DNA of 6,350 bases from CALAMD01 sp035301345 (GTDB lineage: Bacteria; Bacillota; Bacilli; Bacillales; Amphibacillaceae). A model generated the notes under the pieces. The model was given only the letters and a program-made list of their open reading frames with translations, made no database searches and had not been told where the DNA came from. Both the position numbers and the translations under genes were made by a program. Positions 1 to 4,969 of the stretch are shown one piece after another (the stretch's first letter is position 1; every line of letters begins with the position of its first letter). The DNA is taken from assembly GCA_035301345.1 (NCBI GenBank), contig DATGUM010000055.1:1-6350 (forward strand), in the 5' to 3' direction.

Positions 1-880
1 CAGTTTACAGACTTTGTGATTCGTAAATCAAAATATCAACGTGATATGGAGATATTTAAGGATAGAAATAGCTATTCCAAAACAGATCATGATGCAACCT
101 TTATGAGAATGAAAGACGACTATATGATGAATGGACAACTCAAAGCTGGTTACAATCTACAAGTGGCTACCGAAGGTCAATATGCATTAGCTTATGATTT
201 ATTTCCAAATCCAACAGATACTCGTACATTGATCCCATTTTTAAATAATATAGAAGAGAATTATTTCACATTACCACAATATATTGTTGCGGATGCTGGA
301 TATGGCAGTGAACAAAACTACGACGATGTATTAAACGAGCGTAAACGAATTCCACTTATTACATATAATCAGTATAGGAAAGAGAAGAAAAGAAGTTTAA
401 GAATGACCCTTTTAAAACAGCAAACTGGCAATATGATGCCGAAACGGATTCGTTTATTTGTCCTAACAATCGAAGATTATATTTTACGTATCAGTCTAAT
501 CGAAAAGATAAATATGGGTTTAAACGAACGTTTAAAGTATACGAATCTGAAGATTGTACGGATTGTCCACTACGCACTCTTTGTACAAAAGCGGCAGAGG
601 GTAAAAATAGAAAACTATTTTACAATGAAAAATGGGAAGCCCAAAAGGAATATATCAGAGTGAAGCTTTCAAACGAAGAAACAGGTGAAATTTACGGAAA
701 ACGTAAAATAGACGTAGAGCCTTTCTTCGGATTTTTGAAGACTAATTTAGGTTTCACTCGAATGTCGGTTCGAGGAAAATCTAACGGGCAGAACGAAATG
801 GGATTTGCATTAATGGCGGTAAATATAAGAAAATACACCGCCATTAACACTGAAAATATTCCATTTTCACCTGAAGATAT

Positions 881-926
881 AAAAATGCTTGTGCTTATCT
901 TTTTTGTGATAAACACAAGCATTTTT
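881..926. terminator. Long AT-flanked hairpin, probable bidirectional terminator
   Basis: A perfect 13-bp inverted repeat, AAAAATGCTTGTG (881-893) with CACAAGCATTTTT (914-926), is extended by a mismatch and five more pairs (895-899 with 908-912) around an 8-base loop. The A5 and T5 ends of the stem give a U-run in both directions, and the plus strand continues ATTTGTTT. It would end transcripts from the IS on the plus strand and from the 964-1854 gene on the minus strand. It may belong to the IS itself, as it lies inside the inferred right end. Confidence 0.8.
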
Positions 927-934
927 ATTTGTTT

Positions 935-957
935 GAGACTAGTTTTGTCCCAGTCTC
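935..957. repeat. Palindrome at probable right end of the IS
   Basis: GAGACT (935-940) pairs perfectly with AGTCTC (952-957) around an 11-base centre AGTTTTGTCCC. Read on the minus strand this contains CTGGGACAAAACT. It is the last structured sequence before the stop codon of the convergent gene at 964. I infer that it contains the right terminal inverted repeat of the IS, or the hairpin into which the IS inserted; some IS1182-family members such as IS1272 have been reported to prefer hairpin targets. The left end is needed to decide. Confidence 0.5.
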
Positions 958-963
958 TTTCGT

Positions 964-1854
964 TTATTTATTCGGTTCATTATGAATCCAGTACTTATGG
1001 CGGAATTGATTGCCAGTCGCGCGGATAAAGTCCGTAATATAGTTCGTCGTTTGTAAATATTTGACGACTTGTTCTTTCGTTTCTGGGTAGTTCGTTTTTC
1101 CCCACTGATTACTCGCTTGTAAGAAATTTAACGTATTATTAATGACGTCGTCTTTACTACCTTCAAGGGCGAGACGTTCACCAAACGTTTTATCGATATG
1201 CCGGAAATTTAATGTGTCTTCTGAGCAGTTGTTTAATGTGCTTAATACTTGATCATCTAAGTCTAATTTATGGATAAGTAATTTATGCATGAGCGTTCGT
1301 GATGGCTGAAAAGCTTCGATTGTTTTTTCTACTCTTTTTTCATCAATGACAGATTCAGTCGTTAATGATTGAAAGGAATCAGTCATCTGAAAAGCCGATT
1401 CTGCAGCTTGTTGTAACTGTTTGTAAATGCGTAGTTGTTGTTCGACATGTGTAATGAGTGCACGAATCGCTTGTTTTTCATCTTTCGTTAAGTTTTCTAA
1501 TTCAAGGATGCGATTAAAGTGCTCAAGTTTAATATTCACTTCTGCAATGTTTCGTTCTTCTTTGTAAAGGTTAAGTAAACCGCGACTATCATATATGTAA
1601 GAGAGTAGGCCGATCATAGGGAACAGTTCGTCTGCTATTTTATGATCAGTGACATTTGTGCCATCTTCTTTAATAATGAGGAATTTTTTAAGTATTGATT
1701 TAAAGCGTGTGCTAATAGTAATTCCGTAATATGATTTATTATGTATGATGAACGTTGGACTAATAAATGCCAGGTCAGAAAAACCTTTATCTCCTTTAAC
1801 GCTTTTATTATAAGCTCTTGGTAGTTTTTTAATGGATAAATAAGGAACAGCCAT
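964..1854 (-). CDS. Uncharacterised 296-residue protein
   Basis: I do not recognise this family. The protein starts MAVPYLSIKKLPRAYN, with no signal peptide, lipobox or long hydrophobic stretch, so it is probably cytoplasmic. The middle (roughly residues 80-190) is rich in Glu, Lys, Gln and Leu and looks strongly helical, possibly coiled-coil; the C-terminal third contains NTLNFLQASNQWGKTNYPE and ends RHKYWIHNEPNK. I see no catalytic motif, zinc ligands or nucleotide-binding loop. The ATG at 1854 is chosen over a GTG at 1866 because an AAAGGTGA ribosome binding site (1862-1869) sits 8 bases upstream of it and overlaps that GTG. The gene follows the strong terminator of the upstream operon on the same strand, so it should have its own promoter; I found no convincing -35/-10 pair. 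A palindrome at 1875-1891 is a possible control site. Real coding sequence is supported by its length, ribosome binding site and neat placement between two terminators. Confidence 0.82.
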   Translation of the reverse strand: MAVPYLSIKKLPRAYNKSVKGDKGFSDLAFISPTFIIHNKSYYGITISTRFKSILKKFLIIKEDGTNVTDHKIADELFPMIGLLSYIYDSRGLLNLYKEERNIAEVNIKLEHFNRILELENLTKDEKQAIRALITHVEQQLRIYKQLQQAAESAFQMTDSFQSLTTESVIDEKRVEKTIEAFQPSRTLMHKLLIHKLDLDDQVLSTLNNCSEDTLNFRHIDKTFGERLALEGSKDDVINNTLNFLQASNQWGKTNYPETKEQVVKYLQTTNYITDFIRATGNQFRHKYWIHNEPNK

Positions 1855-1861
1855 AGTACAT

Positions 1862-1869
1862 ATCACCTT
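1862..1869 (-). promoter_or_regulatory. Ribosome binding site deciding the start of the 964-1854 gene
   Basis: The minus strand reads AAAGGTGA, then eight or so bases, then ATG at 1854-1852. The in-frame GTG at 1866-1864 lies within this site and has no binding site of its own, so the ATG is the better start. Confidence 0.75.
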
Positions 1870-1874
1870 TCTTG

Positions 1875-1891
1875 TTCAGTTATTAACTGAA
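1875..1891. promoter_or_regulatory. 17-bp perfect palindrome, candidate operator or 5'-UTR hairpin
   Basis: TTCAGTTA (1875-1882) and TAACTGAA (1884-1891) are exact reverse complements around a single central T. The site lies 5 bases upstream of the ribosome binding site of the unrecognised 964-1854 gene and has no T-run after it, so it is not a terminator. It could be a dimeric repressor site or an mRNA hairpin. Function is inferred from position and symmetry only. Confidence 0.5.
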
Positions 1892-1983
1892 TTGTCTAAC
1901 GATAGCTTACCACAAAATGTTCGCTGCGTTAATTGTGAAATAAAGCATCTTTACTACTTAGCTTATAAAAATAGGAATAAAAA

Positions 1984-2010
1984 AAGTGAAGGCAAGAATC
2001 ACCTTCACTT
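1984..2010 (-). terminator. Rho-independent terminator of the gbsR-hydrolase-lipoprotein operon
   Basis: The arms AAGTGAAGG (1984-1992) and CCTTCACTT (2002-2010) form a perfect 9-bp stem with a 9-base loop. On the minus strand the stem is followed at once by a T-run (TTTTTATTCC). It begins 9 bases after the lipoprotein gene's stop codon, which fixes the end of the operon. Confidence 0.92.
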
Positions 2011-2019
2011 AATTAATAA

Positions 2020-2895
2020 TTACTTACCAATCATTTCGTCAACTTTATCTCTATTTTCTTCAATCCATTGTTCGGCTGATTCTTCAAAAGGAACGTCATT
2101 AATTTCATATTCATACATCATTTCTTCTAATTCATCAATGTCAATGCTCCAGTTTGATAAGATATCATATGCTTCTTTATATTCTTCTTCAATCTCATTA
2201 TATGAAATAACGTAGATAGAGTCTGATTTATATATGTCTTTCGGCTCTTCTAAGAACTTTAAATCATACTGTGTGAACATAGAATGTGGTTGCCATCCTG
2301 TCACAATAACAGGTTCTTCTTGTTGAATACGCGCATCAAGTTCACCAATCATTGCACCTTCACTTGAATATGATAATTCATAATCATCTAAATCGTAAGC
2401 CTCAATAACTTCTTCACCAATTGTTGCAACTCCTGCACCTGCATCAATCGTATAAACAGTTCCGTTAAATTTCTCAGGATTTTCTTTTAAGTCTTCAATC
2501 GTATCTTCTTCAACGTATGCTGGTACTGCCCAGCCAAGTGGTGCATCTGAATAGCTTTCTGCTACTTGAATGAGGTCATCACCATATTCATCCCATAATG
2601 CTTCTTCTGTGTACGGAAGCCAAGCATCCATAAAGAAGTCCACTTCTTGTTTCTTTAACCCTTCGAAAATAAGTGGTTGGTCTAAAATAGTTACGTCTAC
2701 GTCATAGCCAACTTCTTCTAAAATTTGTTTCGCAATTTCTGTCGGTACTTCTGTACTTGACCATCCTGTTTGGCCAAATACAATCGTTCCTTTATCATCA
2801 CTATCAGATCCATTTTCCTCGCTTGCATCATCACTACCACATGCTGCCATTACGAGTAAAAGAGCAATGACAGTCATACTTAATAATTTTTTCAT
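2020..2895 (-). CDS. Glycine betaine/carnitine/choline-type ABC substrate-binding lipoprotein
   Basis: The 291-residue product is an extracytoplasmic solute receptor anchored by lipid. The signal peptide MKKLLSMTVIALLLVMAAC ends in a lipobox with Cys19, followed by an acidic, Ser/Gly-rich linker to about residue 36. The rest fits the OpuAC/ProX family: GQTGWSSTEVPTEIAKQILEE (W45), DFFMDAWLPYT (W92), APLGWAVPAY (W122), TIDAGAGVATIG and VTGWQPHSMF (W201). The Trp residues are candidates for the aromatic cage that holds a trimethylammonium group in this family; which ones do so is inferred. Domain order is ProX-like, unlike the permuted order I recall for Bacillus subtilis OpuAC. The protein is very acidic (by hand about 70 Asp/Glu against about 14 Lys/Arg). 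It is the last gene of the operon, 3 bases after the hydrolase stop. No permease or ATPase gene is nearby, so it is an orphan receptor here. The exact ligand (betaine, carnitine, choline, proline betaine) cannot be read from sequence. Confidence 0.93.
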   Translation of the reverse strand: MKKLLSMTVIALLLVMAACGSDDASEENGSDSDDKGTIVFGQTGWSSTEVPTEIAKQILEEVGYDVDVTILDQPLIFEGLKKQEVDFFMDAWLPYTEEALWDEYGDDLIQVAESYSDAPLGWAVPAYVEEDTIEDLKENPEKFNGTVYTIDAGAGVATIGEEVIEAYDLDDYELSYSSEGAMIGELDARIQQEEPVIVTGWQPHSMFTQYDLKFLEEPKDIYKSDSIYVISYNEIEEEYKEAYDILSNWSIDIDELEEMMYEYEINDVPFEESAEQWIEENRDKVDEMIGK

Positions 2896-2898
2896 CGG

Positions 2899-3570
2899 TT
2901 AATTTTCCTCCTGTTTGTCTAGTTGTGCGAATGTTTCTCGCATCGTTTCTGGTGTAAATTGTAAACTATCCGCTTCTTGGCACACCCAGTGATTATACGT
3001 TTTACCTTCCAATCGGCGAATGAGTTGGTCTGTATCATATACTTCTAAATTATAAATCCAATTTGCCATAATCATAATGGATGCCATATGAGCCCCTTCG
3101 TTAGACGTCGTAATCATATCTTTGACGAGGTGGACGTTGTAATCCCTAAAGTATGCATCGTAAACAGTCGTCATTACGCAACCATCGGAAACAACACCAC
3201 CGACAATTAAGTGTTCAACGTTTAAACTACGCAAAATTAAATCTAAGCTCGTTTCATAAAAAGCACTCCAACGATATTTATCAATGACAATATCTGTATC
3301 TGCTGGTGCGACTTCGTCAATAATTTCATGGTTTTCTTCAGACGTACTGTAATAAAAGGGTGTCCCTTTTTCTGTTATTGGTTCACCTTTTGATAAGCCG
3401 ACGTTGTCGTGTCGGTTAATTTGCCGTGTATAAATGATCGGAATGTCTAATTGGCGGCAAGCGTTAATCGTTTGATTCGTCTGTTTAATGACTTCGTCTA
3501 AATTTTGCAAACCGAAATTACTTTCTTTTTGTAAATCAATTAAAATGAGTGCCGTATTATTTGCCTTCAT
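2899..3570 (-). CDS. Isochorismatase-family cysteine hydrolase
   Basis: The 223-residue product has the full catalytic set of the isochorismatase/nicotinamidase superfamily: Asp12 in ALILIDLQK, Lys98 in VIDKYRWSAF, and the nucleophile Cys131 in GGVVSDGCVMTT, preceded by the paired small residues where a cis-peptide usually lies. Members hydrolyse amide, carbamoyl or vinyl-ether bonds (nicotinamide, N-carbamoylsarcosine, ureidoacrylate, isochorismate). Family membership is firm but the substrate is unknown. It has no signal peptide, so it is cytoplasmic. The start at 3570 is chosen because AAGGAG (3578-3583) lies 7 bases upstream and the catalytic strand then begins at residue 7, as is normal; an upstream in-frame ATG at 3633 would add a basic tail read from inside the regulator gene. 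The start overlaps the regulator's end by 14 bases and the stop is 3 bases before the lipoprotein gene. Being between a GbsR-type regulator and a betaine-type receptor suggests a substrate related to quaternary amines or N-methylated amino acids; this is inference. Confidence 0.92.
   Translation of the reverse strand: MKANNTALILIDLQKESNFGLQNLDEVIKQTNQTINACRQLDIPIIYTRQINRHDNVGLSKGEPITEKGTPFYYSTSEENHEIIDEVAPADTDIVIDKYRWSAFYETSLDLILRSLNVEHLIVGGVVSDGCVMTTVYDAYFRDYNVHLVKDMITTSNEGAHMASIMIMANWIYNLEVYDTDQLIRRLEGKTYNHWVCQEADSLQFTPETMRETFAQLDKQEEN
2907..2911 (-). promoter_or_regulatory. Ribosome binding site of the lipoprotein inside the hydrolase gene
   Basis: GGAGG lies within the last sense codons of the hydrolase (reading EEN then stop) and 11 bases before the lipoprotein ATG at 2895. 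Ribosomes finishing the hydrolase would cover or clear this site, which points to translational coupling. Confidence 0.8.
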
Positions 3571-4114
3571 TATCTGTCTCCTTCGCTTTTTCTTTTGGAA
3601 AATATTCAAATATATCGCCGGAATCCATCGCATGGGCGAGGCGCATTGTCCAGTCTAAGTATGATCGTGCATGTTCAAGAAGTTCGAGGTCATCCCGTAC
3701 ATCTTGTTGAATGGAAGGATCATCAGATGCTTGCTTCATTTGTTTCAGTAAGGGCTCTGTCTGTTCAACAGCTTTTAAAATGAGATTATTTTCTTTGCGT
3801 AACATTTTCACGAAATAAACAATGAAGTTAGTAAAGAAATCTCTTTCAGCCACGTAATAATCTTGACGGTCATTTTTCTTCCAAATTTTTGTCACCATTT
3901 CCGTTTCCATCAGTTCACGAACACCATTGCTTACGCTCGCTTTACTCATTGCGACATGTTCTTGGATGTCTTTTAACGTCATTGGTGATTTTGAAAAATA
4001 AAGCGTACTAAAAATTCGTCCAACAGAAGCTGTTACCCCGTAAACAGTCATCGATTGTGCAAGTGCACTTTCCATGACATTTCTTTGATATTGGATTTCT
4101 TTTGATTCATCCAC
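3557..4114 (-). CDS. gbsR: GbsR/MarR-type transcriptional regulator
   Basis: The 185-residue product matches the GbsR family, choline/betaine-responsive repressors with a MarR-like winged helix. Features seen are YGVTASVGRIFSTLYF (residues 25-40), the helix-turn-helix PMTLKDIQEHVAMSKASVSNG (44-64) and the wing near IWKKNDRQDYYVAERDFF. A long helical C-terminal half contains LELLEHARSYLDWTMRLAHAM and ends GDIFEYFPKEK, as in Bacillus subtilis GbsR, which is close in length. The start is GTG at 4114: an in-frame TGA lies just upstream and AAGGAG (4125-4130) is 10 bases away. Met14 is a less likely alternative. It is the first gene of the operon, reading into the hydrolase with a 14-base overlap. 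Its promoter -10 lies in a palindrome (4182-4196), so autorepression is likely. In B. subtilis GbsR controls choline uptake and conversion to betaine; here the target genes are a hydrolase and a receptor, so the inducer may differ. Confidence 0.92.
   Translation of the reverse strand: MDESKEIQYQRNVMESALAQSMTVYGVTASVGRIFSTLYFSKSPMTLKDIQEHVAMSKASVSNGVRELMETEMVTKIWKKNDRQDYYVAERDFFTNFIVYFVKMLRKENNLILKAVEQTEPLLKQMKQASDDPSIQQDVRDDLELLEHARSYLDWTMRLAHAMDSGDIFEYFPKEKAKETDNEGK
3578..3583 (-). promoter_or_regulatory. Ribosome binding site fixing the hydrolase start
   Basis: AAGGAG, 7 bases before the ATG at 3570, lies inside the 3' end of the regulator gene. It selects the 3570 start over the upstream in-frame ATG at 3633. 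Confidence 0.85.
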
Positions 4115-4124
4115 TGCACATCAA

Positions 4125-4130
4125 CTCCTT
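4125..4130 (-). promoter_or_regulatory. Ribosome binding site for the GTG start of the regulator
   Basis: AAGGAG on the minus strand is 10 bases before GTG at 4114. An ATG 3 bases from this site opens only a four-codon frame that ends in TGA within the regulator's second and third codons, so GTG is the workable start. Confidence 0.7.
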
Positions 4131-4135
4131 AATAT

Positions 4136-4196
4136 TTAAACATTTAATTTGTTTAATATAAATTATTTAAATTAAACACATTGTTTATATTAAACA
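4136..4196. promoter_or_regulatory. Array of TTAAACA/TGTTTAA half-sites, candidate GbsR operator
   Basis: Five half-sites occur in 61 bases: TTAAACA (4136-4142), TGTTTAA (4150-4156), TTAAACA (4172-4178), TGTTTAT (4182-4188) and TTAAACA (4190-4196). They form a 15-bp palindrome (TGTTTA, TAT, TAAACA; 4182-4196), a tighter inverted pair (4173-4187) and a wider one (4136-4156). A separate perfect 12-bp inverted repeat links GTTTAATATAAA (4151-4162) with TTTATATTAAAC (4184-4195). The array covers the -10 and 5' leader of the regulator operon. Binding by the local GbsR protein is inferred. Confidence 0.65.
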
Positions 4197-4215
4197 GTAT
4201 TTGGCAAGAAGTCAA
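4187..4215 (-). promoter_or_regulatory. SigA-type promoter of the gbsR operon
   Basis: On the minus strand TTGACT (4215-4210) is followed after exactly 17 bases by TAATAT (4192-4187). The -35 matches five of six consensus bases and the -10 four of six. The -10 lies wholly inside the palindrome at 4182-4196, the usual layout of a repressible promoter. Confidence 0.6.
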
Positions 4216-4219
4216 TATT

Positions 4220-4241
4220 AGTGAAAACAATTCATTTCACT
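4220..4241. promoter_or_regulatory. Inverted repeat over the -35 of the divergent operon
   Basis: AGTGAAA (4220-4226) and TTTCACT (4235-4241) are exact reverse complements separated by 8 bases. The right arm coincides with the proposed -35 of the plus-strand operon and the left arm is 4 bases from the -35 of the gbsR promoter. It could bind a second regulator acting on one or both operons. Confidence 0.4.
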
Positions 4242-4265
4242 GTTTGATGGTTCTTTCGTTATAAT
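4236..4265 (+). promoter_or_regulatory. Promoter of the yhfK-SulP operon
   Basis: A perfect TATAAT (4260-4265) is preceded after 18 bases by TTCACT (4236-4241), four of six matches to the -35 consensus. It lies about 38 bases before the first start codon and faces away from the gbsR promoter. Confidence 0.65.
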
Positions 4266-4302
4266 AATGTAAGAGTAGATTTTAAAATGAGAGGTAGGAT
4301 AG

Positions 4303-4959
4303 ATGATGAAAGTATTAGTTGTCGGAGCTAATGGACAAATTGGTAAACATTTAATCACGTACATAGGAGAGGAAGAGGGAATACGAGCAAAAGCGATGAT
4401 ACGTGATGAGAAGCAAGCTGAATTTTTTAAAGAGAATCATGCAGAAGTCGTCGTTTGTGATTTAGAAGACGATATTCCAGCGATTGTAAAAGCAGCAGAA
4501 GGATGTGACGCTATTGTCTTTACAGCAGGATCTGGCCCACATACTGGGAAGGATAAAACGTTAATGATCGATTTAGACGGTGCTGTAAAAACAATAGAAG
4601 CAGCGAAGCGAGCAGGGATTAAGCGTTACGTCATGATCAGTTCATTTGATACGACGCGCGAGGCAATTCAAGAAGCGCCGGAATCATTTGCACCATACGT
4701 CGTTGCGAAGCATTATGCAGATGAGTGGTTACGAGCAACTGATTTAGATTATACAATTATTCATCCAGGGGCACTAACGAATGATGAACCAACTGGAAAC
4801 GTTGAACTTGCTGAAACGGTCGGTCGAAATGACGTACCACGAGCTGACATTGCGAAAGTTATTTTAGCGACATTACAAAATGATTCGACGATCGGGAAAG
4901 CTTTTCAAATCGTAAAAGGGACCGAAGCAATTGAGGAAGCAATAGAAAATATTACATAA
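4303..4959 (+). CDS. yhfK: YhfK-like NAD(P)-binding Rossmann-fold protein (atypical SDR)
   Basis: The 218-residue product is an atypical short-chain dehydrogenase/epimerase-type protein. The N-terminal strand carries VGANGQIGK (Gly8, Gly11, Gly14), the dinucleotide-binding loop. Asp53 in VVCDLED follows the third strand, and IVFTAGSG (71-78) is the fourth-strand motif. Ser113-Ser114 with Tyr132-x3-Lys136 (YVVAKHYAD) gives the SDR active-site pattern, and TIIHPGALTND follows. The overall match to Bacillus subtilis YhfK (GANGQIG, FTAGSG, DLDGA, YVVAKHYAD) is strong and the length agrees. The reaction and substrate of that protein are not known to me; such proteins often act on small aldehydes, quinones or sugars, or in redox stress. 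Two adjacent ATGs (4303, 4306) are possible; AGAGGT (4290-4295) is 7 and 10 bases away, and YhfK begins with the single-Met form, so 4306 may be the true start. It is followed by the SulP gene, whose ribosome binding site overlaps this stop codon. Confidence 0.9.
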   Translation: MMKVLVVGANGQIGKHLITYIGEEEGIRAKAMIRDEKQAEFFKENHAEVVVCDLEDDIPAIVKAAEGCDAIVFTAGSGPHTGKDKTLMIDLDGAVKTIEAAKRAGIKRYVMISSFDTTREAIQEAPESFAPYVVAKHYADEWLRATDLDYTIIHPGALTNDEPTGNVELAETVGRNDVPRADIAKVILATLQNDSTIGKAFQIVKGTEAIEEAIENIT

Positions 4960-4963
4960 GGAG
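4958..4963 (+). promoter_or_regulatory. Ribosome binding site of the SulP gene overlapping the yhfK stop
   Basis: AAGGAG shares two bases with the TAA stop at 4957-4959 and lies 6 bases before the ATG at 4970. The arrangement shows co-transcription and likely coupling of the two genes. Confidence 0.85.
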
Positions 4964-4969
4964 TGTCTG

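Larger units (their letters stand above)
1..957 (+). mobile_element. 3' part of an IS1182-family insertion sequence
   Basis: The element enters from the left edge, so its left end and target duplication cannot be seen. It is identified by its transposase, which carries the VADAGYGS block holding an acidic catalytic residue, a Cys cluster, and the E-containing block VEPFFGFLK with a following R-x3-RGK. After the transposase come a long hairpin (881-926) and a palindrome (935-957) that on the minus strand contains CTGGGACAAAACT; I take this palindrome as the right boundary. The boundary is inferred, not proven, because the left inverted repeat is outside the window. The neighbouring minus-strand gene ends at 964, so the element sits immediately downstream of that gene without cutting it. 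Confidence 0.65.
1..1028 (+). pseudogene. IS1182-family DDE transposase, C-terminal part, frameshifted
   Basis: Translation is open from base 1 (QFTDFVIRKSKYQ...) through KAGYNLQVATEGQYALAYD and the catalytic-type block VADAGYGSEQN (Asp codon 292-294) to YNQYRKEKK near 387. Beyond that the frame yields nonsense-like residues. The family sequence resumes one frame back: KKFKNDPFKTANWQYDAET, a Cys cluster CTDCPLRTLC (555-584), and KIDVEPFFGFLKTNLGFTR (Glu codon 717-719), then FALMAVNIRKY near 840. Loss of one A from the run at 388-391 explains the break and separates two catalytic acidic residues into different frames. No classical slippery heptamer is present, so this looks like a decayed gene rather than programmed frameshifting. 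Recognisable similarity ends near 850; the frame then stays open through the hairpin and the putative inverted repeat to a TAA at 1026-1028, overlapping the 3' end of the convergent gene. Either the native stop was lost or these transposases carry a variable tail. Confidence 0.85.

Noticed and set aside
380..395. Programmed -1 frameshift in the transposase
   Set aside because: The local sequence lacks a recognised slippery heptamer, and IS1182-family transposases are normally one frame; a one-base deletion is simpler.
692..922. Minus-strand open frame of 76 codons opposite the transposase
   Set aside because: It is antisense to a clearly coding stretch (VEPFFGFLK region) and has no ribosome binding site; it arises from the AT-rich hairpin.
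1870..1980. Promoter for the 964-1854 gene
   Set aside because: Several weak AT-rich hexamers exist but none forms a good -35/-10 pair with 16-18 base spacing, so no promoter is called.
1892..2215. Plus-strand open frame of 107 codons
   Set aside because: It runs across the terminator and antisense to the lipoprotein C-terminus; its Ser/Ile-rich product is the mirror of acidic codons.
3571..3633. Upstream start for the hydrolase giving 21 extra residues
   Set aside because: The extension is basic, unlike the family, and is read from the regulator's coding DNA; the strong AAGGAG is placed for the ATG at 3570.
3595..3783. Plus-strand open frame of 62 codons
   Set aside because: It is entirely antisense to the GbsR-type gene and has no family resemblance.
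4107..4121. Four-codon leader frame (ATG to TGA) overlapping the GTG start of gbsR
   Set aside because: Only 3 bases separate it from the AAGGAG, too close for efficient use; more likely a chance frame than a leader peptide.
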